51,174 nt of DNA from JAZKAD01 sp040389305 (GCA_040389305.1 JAZKAD010000048.1:1-51174); one strand, 5' to 3'. Positions 34,145-43,481 are shown, counted from the stretch's first letter. Notes: generated by a model not told the origin, from the sequence alone. Program-made: numbers and translations.

Positions 34145-35479
34145 TTATTTCTTTTGAAGACCCGTTAAATTTAATCCCAAGATAAGGTCATAGGCTCTAG
34201 AATACTGATAATCCTTATGGTACATTTCGGACATTTCTATAGCTTTTGCGTCTTTTTTGATATCATCCTTGACGGTTTCTTCTACCTTGGATTTATCAGA
34301 AAGCTTGACATCTTCCTTCTGCGGTTTATCATCGTTTTTTAGATAATTTTTAAGCGAAGCTTCAGAAAATTTCTTATCTTCACCCAAAGCCTTAGGATAT
34401 TCGACTTTAGCTTGCTCTGCAATGATATCAGGAGTGATTCCTTCTGCTTGGATTGATCTTCCTTGAGGGGTGTAATATTTCGAGGTAGTGAATTTCATGC
34501 CAGAGCTATCTCTACCTCGTATCAAACTCTGCACAGAGCCCTTTCCAAATGATTGCGTTCCGAGTATTACGGCTCTTTTGTAATCCTGCAAAGCGCCGGC
34601 AACAATCTCTGATGAAGAAGCAGATCCTTCGTTTATTAAAACTACAAGCGGAACGTCAGGAGCCTTGGCTGCAAATTTACTCGCAGAAAAACTAGAATTG
34701 CTAGATGCTGTACGCCCTTTAGTAGTTACAATAACGCCAGAATCAATAAAGTATTCGCTGATTGCTACGGCTTGCTCTAAAAGCCCACCTGGATTATTAC
34801 GCATATCTAGGATAATACCTTTAATAGGCTTTTTAGCCTCAGAGATCAGGGTCTTCATAGCTTTTTTAAGCTCGGACGTTGCATGCTCGTTGAATGTCAC
34901 GAGCCTAATATAGGCTATGTCTCCATCCAAGTTATATTTTACAGCTTTTATTTTAACAATGCACCTAGTCAGTTCATAATCTTTAGCTCTATTTTCGCCC
35001 TCACGCAGTACACTTACTTTTACAACAGTCCCAGGCTCGCCTCGCATGGCTTTAACAGCTTTATTATAACCAAGGGAATTAACAGTCTCCCCATTTATTG
35101 CTATAATATAGTCTCCTGCCTTAATTCCGGCTTTCTCAGCTGGCAAATCATCGATAGGCGAGATAACTTTAATCACCCCACCCTCATACACGATCTCAAC
35201 TCCTATACCACCGAACTCTCCTTTGGTATAATTCGCCATGTCTTCGAATTCTTGCGGAGTAAAGTACGTAGAATGTGGATCAAGAGAGTTTAGCATACCG
35301 TTAAGAGCGGCATCTATCATCTTTTGCTTATCCGGCTCTGTTACATATTCCTTTTCTAATCTTTCAAAAACTTCTTGGAATTTTTTATAGTAAACTTGGT
35401 TACCAGATGCATTTTCCGCATAGGCGTTGCAAGAAAGCAGGAGAAGAATGGATAAAATTATTTGCTTCCGTAATAACAT
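34145..35479 (-). CDS. ctpA: Carboxy-terminal processing protease (S41)
   Basis: CtpA is a periplasmic serine protease that trims or degrades envelope proteins, often regulators of peptidoglycan hydrolases. The 444 residues contain a signal peptide (cleavage near NAYA), a PDZ domain at about 90-170 (GIGVEI, SPIDDLPAEKAGIKAGD) and the S41 core with the Ser288/Lys313 dyad (NEGSASSSEIVAGAL and SFGKGSVQ). A lysine/aspartate-rich segment of about 60 residues precedes a short C-terminal helix. Confidence 0.96.
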   Translation of the reverse strand: MLLRKQIILSILLLLSCNAYAENASGNQVYYKKFQEVFERLEKEYVTEPDKQKMIDAALNGMLNSLDPHSTYFTPQEFEDMANYTKGEFGGIGVEIVYEGGVIKVISPIDDLPAEKAGIKAGDYIIAINGETVNSLGYNKAVKAMRGEPGTVVKVSVLREGENRAKDYELTRCIVKIKAVKYNLDGDIAYIRLVTFNEHATSELKKAMKTLISEAKKPIKGIILDMRNNPGGLLEQAVAISEYFIDSGVIVTTKGRTASSNSSFSASKFAAKAPDVPLVVLINEGSASSSEIVAGALQDYKRAVILGTQSFGKGSVQSLIRGRDSSGMKFTTSKYYTPQGRSIQAEGITPDIIAEQAKVEYPKALGEDKKFSEASLKNYLKNDDKPQKEDVKLSDKSKVEETVKDDIKKDAKAIEMSEMYHKDYQYSRAYDLILGLNLTGLQKK

Positions 35480-35565
35480 GCGTACATGCTCCTAATTAAT
35501 TCGTGGCTCAAAATGTTATCTAAGGCACAAGCCAAATGCTAACGTAAATCTTCGGAAAGTAAAAT

Positions 35566-36168
35566 CTACGTTTTTTTCTTTAAATCTTCTATAAGAACTC
35601 TGATTCCACTGCTTCCAATGATGCTACCGAACTCCGCTTGCTGCGAGCTAATCATGCTTACTCCTTCGGTTACAACATCAAAAACTTTATACGGATCTTG
35701 CTTATTCGCACTACGTCTTACAAGATAATGTACAGATATAGGATCTTGGTCTAATTTATTAATAGTAGTTTTTACTACATACTCATCATCGGATAGATGA
35801 TACACGTTTTTAACTACTACAGCCTCACCTTTATAGCTTCTCACTGCGTCAGCATAAGTATTGACTAGGTATAACTTATATACCTGTAGAAAGTCTTTTA
35901 GGTCTTTGTCCTTCATATCACGTCTATTGCGCCCTAAAACAAATTTACCCATCCAGTCAAAATCTAGATTAGCCTCTAATAAATCACGAGCCTTTTGTAC
36001 TTTTTGCGACTCAGTCAATTGAGTGCTTTTAGTAATAGAAAAAAAGGAATTCATCAGATTATCGACAAATCCCCCGATATCTTTGTCCGCAGCATAAGAT
36101 GGAGATTGGAAGGCTAAAAGCAATACGAATAAGCGGAAAATATTGGATTTAAACATAGGTAATACCAT
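35566..36168 (-). CDS. mlaC: MlaC, periplasmic phospholipid carrier
   Basis: MlaC shuttles phospholipids between MlaA in the outer membrane and MlaD in the inner membrane. The 200 residues begin with a signal peptide (cleavage near PSYA) followed by the Tol/Ttg2 domain: DFDWMGKFVLGRNRR, VYKLYLVNTYADAVRSYKGE, DPISVHYLVRR and VFDVVTEGVSMI. The open frame extends eight codons into mlaA; the ATG at 36168 lies just after the mlaA stop. An ATG four codons later is equally possible. Confidence 0.94.
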   Translation of the reverse strand: MVLPMFKSNIFRLFVLLLAFQSPSYAADKDIGGFVDNLMNSFFSITKSTQLTESQKVQKARDLLEANLDFDWMGKFVLGRNRRDMKDKDLKDFLQVYKLYLVNTYADAVRSYKGEAVVVKNVYHLSDDEYVVKTTINKLDQDPISVHYLVRRSANKQDPYKVFDVVTEGVSMISSQQAEFGSIIGSSGIRVLIEDLKKKT

Positions 36169-36170
36169 TT

Positions 36171-36923
36171 TTAATAATAAATTCTTTTGCATTTGTGGTT
36201 AGCTGGGTAGCGTAGCGATTTTTCCCTAGCTTGATGACTACTGCTTCTAATTGTAGTATAAGGATCTGACGAATTTTTTTCTACATAATCAGTAAAAGGC
36301 ATAAACTCAGCGCGCTTTTGTACAAAAGTTGTTGCAGTAAGAGCGAGTTTGAAGTCTTTATGCATTGCATATTTCACAGGATTAAGAGCGTTATTCAAGA
36401 TTGGTGCGTCTAAAACATCTCTCATACTTGAACCACCAAATATAGGCAATACTATGTACGGCCCAGGCTGCACACCGTAATGCGCGAGCATACTACCGAA
36501 TGTCTGTGGGGGAGTCTTCATGTCAAAATTCCCAGCTACATCATAAAGCCCACCTACACCCAGCGTAGTATTAATTACAAACTGCCAAAAACTCTTGAGT
36601 GCATTCTGAGGATCGAGCTGCATAACGTTACTAACTACGGTCAATGGAACACTCGTATTATCTACAAAATTTCCAATCTTATCTCTGGTGTAATCATTAA
36701 ATAGAGCCATATATCCTTTTGTGATTGGCTTTAAGATGAAGTGATCAAGCACTGAGTTGAAAATAAAGATTTTACGATTGAGTTTTTCCCATGGATCATC
36801 TAGATCGCTGCACTCTTGAGCTGTATCGTAACTATAACTTCTATATGGATAGAATTCTTCTGCTGTAGCGACATTTGAAAATAATAGCGCAATGACTAGA
36901 ATATAAATCTTTGAACAGAACAT
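36171..36923 (-). CDS. mlaA: MlaA/VacJ, outer-membrane lipid asymmetry protein
   Basis: MlaA removes misplaced phospholipids from the outer leaflet. The 250-residue protein shows DPWEKLNRKIFIFNSVLDHFILKPITKGY, the NFVDNTSVPLTVVSNVMQ helix, TTLGVGGLYDVA and the GPYIVLPIFGGSSMRD signature. The signal peptide ends with ATA-EE and has no lipobox cysteine, whereas E. coli MlaA is a lipoprotein. A Shine-Dalgarno AGGTAAAG precedes the ATG. It is followed by mlaC within two bases. Confidence 0.95.
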   Translation of the reverse strand: MFCSKIYILVIALLFSNVATAEEFYPYRSYSYDTAQECSDLDDPWEKLNRKIFIFNSVLDHFILKPITKGYMALFNDYTRDKIGNFVDNTSVPLTVVSNVMQLDPQNALKSFWQFVINTTLGVGGLYDVAGNFDMKTPPQTFGSMLAHYGVQPGPYIVLPIFGGSSMRDVLDAPILNNALNPVKYAMHKDFKLALTATTFVQKRAEFMPFTDYVEKNSSDPYTTIRSSSHQAREKSLRYPANHKCKRIYY

Positions 36924-36936
36924 ACTTTACCTAATT

Positions 36937-37944
36937 TCATTTTATCAAGATAAACATCGTGTAGGCCCTTGGTTTACCTGAGTCCCATTCTTTTATACGC
37001 ACTATCCTAAAGCCCGCAAGCTTTAACTGCTCTTCCACGTCTTGCCTACTATATTCAAAGCTACAATTACCTAGATTTAATATAGTGGCTTCTCGCATGG
37101 GCAAAACAACTGCAAAATATCCCGATGGCTTGAGATTACGATGTATTTGAGCAAAGCATTCTGTAAGATTTTTAGCAAAACCCAAACTACAAAAGCTTGT
37201 TATGATATCATATTCTTCTGCTTTAGCAATTAAGAAATCTTGTATTGTTTGATTCTGCACTGCATCATATACCCCCTTCTCTTTAAGAATGAGTGCATTA
37301 TCTACCATCCATCCTACACTCTCTACCCCAGTCAGATGGTAGTTTTTTGGCAAGACTTTATTCATTTCGGAGCCAATAAACCCTAAGGAGACGCCAAGAT
37401 CAAGGACTTTGCAGTCTTTTGGTAATTCTTCTACTACGTCTCTTAGCTCCCGTACGAATAAATGGGGTAAATTAAGGCTCTCTGCCTCCAATCTATCTTG
37501 TTCGGCTTTGATGTTAAGCTCTTTGTATGTTTTTGAGAACTCTCTTGGAATAACCGCCGCATTGTCCTTATTTTGCAAAAAAGTAATTAGTCCAATATTA
37601 TCCATATTGGGGACTTGCTCAAAGCTTTTTAAAGCTTTTGGGACGTTGCCTTTAAATAGATAGCACCACCCTAAGTAGTAATAAACTCTTGGATCCCCTT
37701 TGCTTAAAAATTTATCTATTAATTTAAAACGCAATATTGCATCATTAAAGTTCCCCATATTAATGTGATATATTCCGAGATCTATATTGACCTGAAGAAG
37801 GTTGTGTAATTTGTAACGCAAACTATCCATATACTCTGCAAAATATGCTTTTTGTTCATGGTAATTCATAGGGAAGTGTCGTAGCATTTGAGCAATTTTG
37901 CGGAATGGCGATGTAAACAAGGAAATGAAGTTTAGCATACTCAT
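36937..37944 (-). CDS. TPR-like protein fused to SAM-dependent methyltransferase
   Basis: The 335-residue protein has an N-terminal half with TPR-like helices (YHINMGNFNDAILRFKLID and YYYLGWCYLFKGNVPKALKSFE). Its C-terminal class I methyltransferase has motif I VLDLGVSLGFIG, LTGVESVGWMV, and a post-motif with NLKPSGYFAVVLP. The substrate is unknown; similar two-domain proteins in rickettsiae are annotated only as methyltransferases. The start could be the ATG at 37944 or a TTG one codon before. AGGA lies ten bases upstream. It sits 13 bases before mlaA in the same direction. Confidence 0.82.
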   Translation of the reverse strand: MSMLNFISLFTSPFRKIAQMLRHFPMNYHEQKAYFAEYMDSLRYKLHNLLQVNIDLGIYHINMGNFNDAILRFKLIDKFLSKGDPRVYYYLGWCYLFKGNVPKALKSFEQVPNMDNIGLITFLQNKDNAAVIPREFSKTYKELNIKAEQDRLEAESLNLPHLFVRELRDVVEELPKDCKVLDLGVSLGFIGSEMNKVLPKNYHLTGVESVGWMVDNALILKEKGVYDAVQNQTIQDFLIAKAEEYDIITSFCSLGFAKNLTECFAQIHRNLKPSGYFAVVLPMREATILNLGNCSFEYSRQDVEEQLKLAGFRIVRIKEWDSGKPRAYTMFILIK

Positions 37945-37960
37945 CAAATTTGGTCCTAAT

Positions 37961-37986
37961 TTCTGGTTTGATATTTCTGGTTTGAT
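37961..37986. repeat. 12-base tandem duplication upstream of the methyltransferase gene
   Basis: TTCTGGTTTGAT occurs at 37961-37972 and 37975-37986, the second copy overlapping the -35 box of the aspartate aminotransferase promoter. Confidence 0.85.
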
Positions 37987-38010
37987 TTAGGCTGTATGTT
38001 TTCATATAAT
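37982..38010 (+). promoter_or_regulatory. Promoter of the aspartate aminotransferase gene
   Basis: TTGATT, a 17-base spacer and a perfect TATAAT end 34 bases before the ATG at 38045. Confidence 0.75.
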
Positions 38011-38044
38011 ACCTATAATATCAAGAATTATATGAGTTCTACTT

Positions 38045-39254
38045 ATGCATATTACAGCGCAGCGTCTTAATGCAATCAAACCCTCTCCAACTTTAGCTGT
38101 AAATCAAAAAGCTGCCGAGCTTAAGCGCATGGGGAAGAATATTATATCTTTAGGCGCTGGTGAACCTGATTTTGATACTCCAGACAACATAAAACAAGCC
38201 GCTATAGATGGCATTAAAAAAGGAGCCACAAAGTACACTAATGTCGATGGTATGCCAGAACTTAAAAAAGCTATAGCAGCTAAATTCTTAAAAGAGAATC
38301 ATCTGGATTATGGACTCGATGAAATTATTGTCAGTAACGGCGGTAAGCAGGTAATATATAATCTCTTTATGGCCTCAGTAAATCCGGGAGATGAGGTTAT
38401 AATTCCTGCTCCATATTGGGTGTCATATTCTGATATCGTGCTACTTGCTGGTGGCCAGCCAGTCTTTGTAGAATGTCCTATGACCCAAGACTTTAAGTTG
38501 CTGCCGAATCAGCTTGAAGCCTCTATCACTGACAAAACAAAATGGCTTATTCTAAATTCTCCAAATAATCCTTCGGGAGCGTGTTATAGCAAAAATGAAC
38601 TCATTGCTCTTGCAGAGGTTTTAAGTAAATTTCCTCATGTTCATATAATGAGCGATGATATGTATGAACATATAGTATTCGATGAGTTTAAGTTTTGCAC
38701 TCTCGCAGCAGTAGCTCCTGAACTCAAGGAAAGAATTTTTACTGTAAATGGCGTATCGAAATCATACGCGATGACGGGATGGAGAATAGGCTATGGAGCC
38801 GGTAGCAAAGCGCTAATTAAAGCCATGACTATGATTCAATCGCACAGCACTTCTAACCCCTCTTCTGTAAGTCAAGTTGCAGCTATTGAAGCCCTTACCG
38901 GAACGCAAGATTTTATAGAACCAAATTGCCAAGGATTCAAACGTAAACGAGACCTCGCTCTCAGTNNNNNNNNNNAATTCCTCCAAGGGGCTCGAATGCT
39001 ATAAGCCAGAAGGTGCTTTTTATCTCTTCCCATCATGCATCAAACTTTTTGGTCTTAAGACACCATCGGGGAATGTGCTACATAATAGCAACGACGTAGC
39101 TGAGTACTTTTTAGAAGACGCAGAAGCTGCTGTAGTACCGGGAGTAGCATTTGGCATGGAAGGGTATTTTCGTATTTCCTATGCAATGAGTATGGAAGAC
39201 TTAGAAAAGGCTTGCCTTAGAATTAAAGACTCTTGCGAAAAGCTATATGCTTAA
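38045..39254 (+). CDS. aspC: Aspartate aminotransferase (class I), interrupted by an assembly gap
   Basis: This PLP enzyme swaps amino groups between aspartate and 2-oxoglutarate. Before the gap about 307 residues show GAGEPDFDTPDNI, NGGKQVIYN, NSPNNPSGA and the PLP lysine Lys239 in NGVSKSYAMTGWRIGY. After the gap (38976 on) the family continues as GLECYKPEGAFYLFPSC and VVPGVAFG to the stop at 39252-39254. The downstream part is one base out of frame with the upstream part across the ten N, so the true gap must be a multiple of three, probably 6-12 bases by comparison with homologues. The apparent stop at 39002-39004 is an artefact. Rickettsial enzymes of this group may also accept glutamate or prephenate. 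Confidence 0.93.
38966..38975. other. Assembly gap (10 N) that breaks the aminotransferase frame
   Basis: The ten N are a placeholder: the reading frame fits only if the missing length is divisible by three. Confidence 0.98.
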
Positions 39255-39900
39255 ATATCACATTAAACAGTGGCTAAAAAAAAGCGATATTCCCTGCAAT
39301 ATTTTAGCTTGCTGTATCAACTCTTATCTTTCATTGGTATATAAAACCATTCAATGGGAAGTCAGAATACCACAAGGGTATGATTTTAACGGAGCTACAA
39401 AAACTATTTTTGCGATGTGGCACAATAGCTTGGCCATATCCCCATACGCATTTCGGAATTATACCAATATCTATGTGTTGGTATCTCCACATTCCGATGG
39501 GAAAATTATATCAAAAACATTATCAAAATTCGGATATCATATCATAGAAGGCTCTACTAATAAAAATCCAGCATCCGCTGCGAGGCTTATAGTGAAAAAC
39601 CTCGCCAAGGGTAACAATATTGCTATCACGCCAGATGGTCCTCGCGGCCCTAAATACCAAATCAATAGTAATATTATAGGACTTGCCAAAATCGCAGGAG
39701 CTAAAATCGTACCCATTTCATGCATTGTAGAGAAATATTTTTGCTTAAAAAGCTGGGATGCACTTATGATACCTCTACCATTCTGCAAAGGTTTGATTAC
39801 GATAGGAGAACAGCTAAGGCTGTCTGATAACGAAGAATTATCCAAAGAGGATTTGCGTGACTCGCTGATAAGGCTAACCAAATATTACTTTGGCGTTTGA
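39247..39900 (+). CDS. DUF374 lysophospholipid-acyltransferase-like protein
   Basis: The 217-residue protein belongs to DUF374, acyltransferase-like proteins often found beside Kdo/lipid A genes. It has FAMWHNSLAISPYAF (H-x-N-x-L in place of the usual HX4D), ASAARLIVKNLAKGNNIAITPDGPRGP and AKIVPISC. It probably acylates a lipid A-related or phospholipid substrate at the inner membrane; this is inferred from its neighbours. The ATG overlaps the aminotransferase stop by eight bases. waaA follows after a 115-base gap. Confidence 0.88.
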   Translation: MLKYHIKQWLKKSDIPCNILACCINSYLSLVYKTIQWEVRIPQGYDFNGATKTIFAMWHNSLAISPYAFRNYTNIYVLVSPHSDGKIISKTLSKFGYHIIEGSTNKNPASAARLIVKNLAKGNNIAITPDGPRGPKYQINSNIIGLAKIAGAKIVPISCIVEKYFCLKSWDALMIPLPFCKGLITIGEQLRLSDNEELSKEDLRDSLIRLTKYYFGV

Positions 39901-39936
39901 ATAGGGATGGCTTGATGTTTCACACGCACTATACCA

Positions 39937-39965
39937 TTGCCTATCGACCCTCTCTATTGTATGAT
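39937..39965 (+). promoter_or_regulatory. Possible promoter of waaA
   Basis: TTGCCT, a 17-base spacer and TATGAT lie 51 bases before the waaA start, in the 115-base gap after the DUF374 gene. Confidence 0.45.
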
Positions 39966-40015
39966 GCCTCCCAAGTCACCCTATATATTAGGACAATCTG
40001 TTTTCAGGACTGCAT

Positions 40016-41245
40016 ATGATCCTTTTATACCGCCTTTTCTCTTCGGTATTTATGCCTATATGGCTAATCTGGATAAGTTACAGATTATGGAATGGCAAAG
40101 AGGATGCACGTAGGATAGGTGAAAGATTTGGCTTTGCTACCGCTATTCGTAACGACGCCCCCCTTGTATGGATCCATGCTGCAAGCGTGGGAGAATCGCT
40201 GATAGCCTTAACCCTTATACAAAAATTGTTAGATGCGAAGCCTCTGCATTCTTTTTTAATTACCACTGGCACTATTACTTCAGCTAAAATTATAGAATCC
40301 AGGTTACCACCCAAAACAATTCATCAATTCCTGCCTATTGATGAATATTTCTGCGTCAGAAGATTCTTAAAATATTGGCACCCTTCGCTTGCATTATTTG
40401 TGGAATCAGAAATATGGCCCAATTTGATTAGCATGTCAGCGCAATATTGCCCACTAATACTTGTCAATGCTACAATGTCAGATAAATCTTTCATAAATTG
40501 GCAAAGATGTGAGAGATTCGCTAAAGACTTGTTTGGGCGCTTTACTTACGTATTATGTCAGAATGAAGCTATAACGAAAAAATATAACTCTCTTGGATCG
40601 ATTACAAAAACTATAGGAAATCTCAAATACTCTTCTATGAAACCAACATTTGCATTAGAAGCGCTGGAAGAGCTGCGCAATGCTATAGGAAAAAGACCAG
40701 TCATACTCGCAGCTAGCACGCATCCTGGAGATGAAGAGATTATATGTAAACTTCATATAAAACTTAAAAAGCTATATCCTGATGTGCTTACCATTATAGC
40801 CCCCCGCCACCCAAATAGAGCGGAGGAAATATTGAGCCAAGCCCTTGCATACGATCCTAATACCAGCCTGCGTAGTAAAGGCGAATCTATAAGCGAAATT
40901 TATATCGCGGATACTTTGGGAGAGCTTGGGTTATTTTTCAATATCGCTACAGTCACTATAATGGGCGGATCTTTCAAGAACGGTGGGCACAACATAATAG
41001 AACCAGCATTTTTCGATACGGCTATTATTTTTGGCCCTGATATGAGAAATTCTGAATATATAGCTGCAGAATTTTTGCAAAGTAAAGCCGCTATGCAAGC
41101 ACTTGATGAACAAGAGCTATTTGAAAAGGCAAAGTTAGCATTAGAGTCGGATATGTCTGACATGCATCGAAATGCCAAAGAGTTAGTGCAAAGGCAAAGC
41201 AAAGTGATTGAAGATTATATGAAAATTATTACGGAGTATATTTAA
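40016..41245 (+). CDS. waaA: 3-deoxy-D-manno-octulosonic acid (Kdo) transferase
   Basis: WaaA transfers Kdo from CMP-Kdo to lipid IVA at the cytoplasmic face of the inner membrane. The 409 residues have a short N-terminal membrane helix and the glycosyltransferase domain with WIHAASVGE, ESEIWPNL, AASTHPGDEE, APRHPNR and GGSFKNGGHNIIEPAFF. Presence of this gene shows that the organism makes lipopolysaccharide with Kdo. It is followed directly by lpxK. Confidence 0.97.
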   Translation: MILLYRLFSSVFMPIWLIWISYRLWNGKEDARRIGERFGFATAIRNDAPLVWIHAASVGESLIALTLIQKLLDAKPLHSFLITTGTITSAKIIESRLPPKTIHQFLPIDEYFCVRRFLKYWHPSLALFVESEIWPNLISMSAQYCPLILVNATMSDKSFINWQRCERFAKDLFGRFTYVLCQNEAITKKYNSLGSITKTIGNLKYSSMKPTFALEALEELRNAIGKRPVILAASTHPGDEEIICKLHIKLKKLYPDVLTIIAPRHPNRAEEILSQALAYDPNTSLRSKGESISEIYIADTLGELGLFFNIATVTIMGGSFKNGGHNIIEPAFFDTAIIFGPDMRNSEYIAAEFLQSKAAMQALDEQELFEKAKLALESDMSDMHRNAKELVQRQSKVIEDYMKIITEYI

Positions 41246-42208
41246 GTGAAATTACTTTATCCAGAATTCTGGCAAAACAAATCTACATTAGCATACTTTC
41301 TGTTGCCCCTTGGATGGATATATCTAGCTTTGGGAGCGCTACGCAGGGTGATTACTAAACCAATAAGACTACCAGGATACGTAATATGCGTTGGCAATTG
41401 CACAGTTGGCGGCACTGGAAAAACTCAGGTCGTGATATGGTTAGCTAGGAAACTCAAAGAGAAGGGCGTTAAATTCGTCATTCTCTCCAAGGGCTTTGGA
41501 GGGTCGTATAAAGATCCGGTTATAGTAACTTCTTCTATGCTGGCCAAATACGTTGGGGATGAAGCTTTGGAGCTATGTCAATATGGTACTACTATTGTAT
41601 CACGCAAAGTCAAAGATAGCCTCGCACTGCTAAGGTCTTTAGCTCCTGAAGTCATTATAATAGATGATGGCATGCAAAATCCTGGCTTTATCAAAGATCG
41701 TATAATCATGACGGTGGATGGGCTTAGAAAGTTTGGAAACGGATTTCCAATTCCTGCAGGACCGATGCGTCAAACTAAACGCTTTAAGGACATAGATGCT
41801 GTAGTAGTTGTTGGTGGAAATGATAATATTGAAACCAATATAAAGACAAGCGCGCCTACATTTAATGCCTCTATCATGCCAACTCAAAGCGTCGATAACA
41901 GTAAAAAATACTATGCATTTGCCGGCATTGGTAATCCAGATCGTTTTTTTAAGACTCTAAAAAAAGCAGGCCTTCAATGTCAAACAGAGTGTGTTTTTCC
42001 CGATCATCATGTCTATTTAAAGCAAGAAATTGATAAAATATACCATGAGGCTCAAAGCCAAGGGCTAAGCATTATCACTACTCGTAAAGATTATATGAAG
42101 CTTGGAATCTACCGGGATAAAATTTCATGCCTAGATGTCGCCCTTCATATTGAAGAAGAATCTAAATTGTTTGATATCGCCTATGAAAAGCCTCATGAAA
42201 AAAGTTAG
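41246..42208 (+). CDS. lpxK: Tetraacyldisaccharide 4'-kinase
   Basis: LpxK phosphorylates the lipid A disaccharide to make lipid IVA. The 320 residues begin at a GTG immediately after the waaA TAA, with GGAG ten bases upstream. They have an N-terminal membrane-associated helix, the P-loop GNCTVGGTGKTQ (residues about 51-62), the DDGMQNP motif and a late GIGNPDRFF. The variant P-loop (CTVGGTGKTQ for LTAGGNGKTP) is acceptable for the family. It overlaps the acyltransferase gene that follows by 26 bases. Confidence 0.95.
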   Translation: MKLLYPEFWQNKSTLAYFLLPLGWIYLALGALRRVITKPIRLPGYVICVGNCTVGGTGKTQVVIWLARKLKEKGVKFVILSKGFGGSYKDPVIVTSSMLAKYVGDEALELCQYGTTIVSRKVKDSLALLRSLAPEVIIIDDGMQNPGFIKDRIIMTVDGLRKFGNGFPIPAGPMRQTKRFKDIDAVVVVGGNDNIETNIKTSAPTFNASIMPTQSVDNSKKYYAFAGIGNPDRFFKTLKKAGLQCQTECVFPDHHVYLKQEIDKIYHEAQSQGLSIITTRKDYMKLGIYRDKISCLDVALHIEEESKLFDIAYEKPHEKS

Positions 42209-43067
42209 ATATTTTTTAGAATACATAATCTTTGTTTCACTGACCTCTCTGCTTCGCATATTGTCTATCGATAAATCTGCTGATATTTGTGCAAAAATAG
42301 CGCGCATAATTGGCCCATATTTAAAAGTCAGTCATATAGCTCGAAAGAACCTTAGGCTTGCCTATAAAGGAATGGATATAGACCTTGAAAACAAAATTAT
42401 AGACCAGCTTTGGGATAATTTTGGAAGATTTATAGGCGAGTTCCCTCATCTCCACACCCTAAGCCCCGAAGAATTTATACAAAGGGTCGAGATTATAGGA
42501 CTTGAGAATATAAAGCCCTTTCAGGATAATAATCAGCCTTTCATTTTATTTAGCGGGCATTTGGCGAACTGGGAATTTGTGCCATATATCTATAGCTTGT
42601 TTTACCCCTGCATCGCTACCGTCTACCGCAAAGCAAATAACCCTTTCGTGAATAACCTCATCAAGAAATGGAGAGATCTTCCGGGCGTTAGGCTGATAGA
42701 AAAAGGGCCTCATGGATCTCAAGATCTTGTAAAAGCTCTAAAATCTAAATGCTCCCTGGCTATGCTCGTAGATCAGAAAATGAATGAAGGCATCAGTGTT
42801 CCGCTTTTTGGAATTCCTGCTATGACCGCCCCGGCAATAGCTAAATTTTCCGTGCAGTTTAACTATCCCATCATCCCTTTGCAGATTATCAGAACTGAGG
42901 GTAGTTATTTTAAAGTCATATTAAGTCCTGCGATTGATAGGCCGATTACCGAAGATAAAGATGATGCGGTATTTAAGATTATGGAGAATATCAACGGTAT
43001 ATTAGAGCATTGGATCAAGGAAAATCCAGGTCAATGGTTCTGGTTTCATAATAGGTGGGGCAAGTAG
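42183..43067 (+). CDS. Lipid A biosynthesis acyltransferase (LpxL/HtrB family)
   Basis: This acyltransferase adds a secondary acyl chain to Kdo-lipid A. From the ATG at 42183 it has 294 residues: an N-terminal membrane helix, SHIARKNLRLAY, the catalytic FSGHLANWE (H-x4-E), YRKANNPFVNNLI, then DQKMNEGISVPLFG and the C-terminal WFWFHNRW motif. A start at 42195 is also possible; neither has a strong Shine-Dalgarno. LpxL and LpxM cannot be told apart here. It is the last gene of the aminotransferase-to-lipid A cluster. Confidence 0.93.
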   Translation: MKSLMKKVRYFLEYIIFVSLTSLLRILSIDKSADICAKIARIIGPYLKVSHIARKNLRLAYKGMDIDLENKIIDQLWDNFGRFIGEFPHLHTLSPEEFIQRVEIIGLENIKPFQDNNQPFILFSGHLANWEFVPYIYSLFYPCIATVYRKANNPFVNNLIKKWRDLPGVRLIEKGPHGSQDLVKALKSKCSLAMLVDQKMNEGISVPLFGIPAMTAPAIAKFSVQFNYPIIPLQIIRTEGSYFKVILSPAIDRPITEDKDDAVFKIMENINGILEHWIKENPGQWFWFHNRWGK

Positions 43068-43178
43068 CGCCGTACTAATGCCCATTTGGCGGATCCTAAG
43101 AATGAGGTATCCTCTAGAAATTTATTGCCCAAAGCATTGAGGTTAGTATAAAAAAACCTCCTATAACTCAGAGAATTC

Positions 43179-43206
43179 TTGACTGACCCCTCTTTTGTGC
43201 TATAAA
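43179..43206 (+). promoter_or_regulatory. Promoter of tRNA-Gln
   Basis: TTGACT, a 16-base spacer and TATAAA end 34 bases before the tRNA. Three GATCTTT words follow the -10 box between 43213 and 43240. Confidence 0.65.
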
Positions 43207-43240
43207 CTGACCGATCTTTCCGATCTTTCTTTTTGATCTT

Positions 43241-43315
43241 TGGGGCGTCGCCAAGCGGTAAGGCAACGGTTTTTGATACCGTCATGCGTTGGTTCGAATC
43301 CAGCCGCCCCAGCCA
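43241..43315 (+). tRNA. tRNA-Gln (anticodon TTG)
   Basis: The sequence folds into a cloverleaf: acceptor stem TGGGGCG/CGCCCCA, D arm with GCCAAGCGGTAAGGC, anticodon stem ACGGT/ACCGT with loop TTTTGAT, and T arm with GGTTCGAATCC. CCA is encoded. The U-A first base pair is typical for glutamine tRNA. Confidence 0.96.
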
Positions 43316-43481
43316 ATCTTATCTCCTTTCAGTAACTCAGGCATTCTTAATATCTAGCTTAAGATAAAATTTAGTGACTTAAACGCTACCACCCTTAGTA
43401 AACTTCTCCATCATTCCATTGCTTTCTTGAATAGAGCTTTAGATTTGAAGTATCTTATAATTTTATAGATATAGGTATTTC

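Noticed and set aside
34883..35293. 136-codon open frame opposite ctpA
   Set aside because: Antisense shadow of a clear S41 protease gene without any protein family features.
43130..43170. GAGGTT/AACCTC inverted repeat after the LpxL-type gene as a terminator
   Set aside because: Stem of six pairs and no T run on either strand, so the support is too weak.
43207..43240. Three GATCTTT words before tRNA-Gln as a possible CRISPR-like or operator repeat
   Set aside because: Too short and irregular; no spacer pattern, probably simple-sequence drift.
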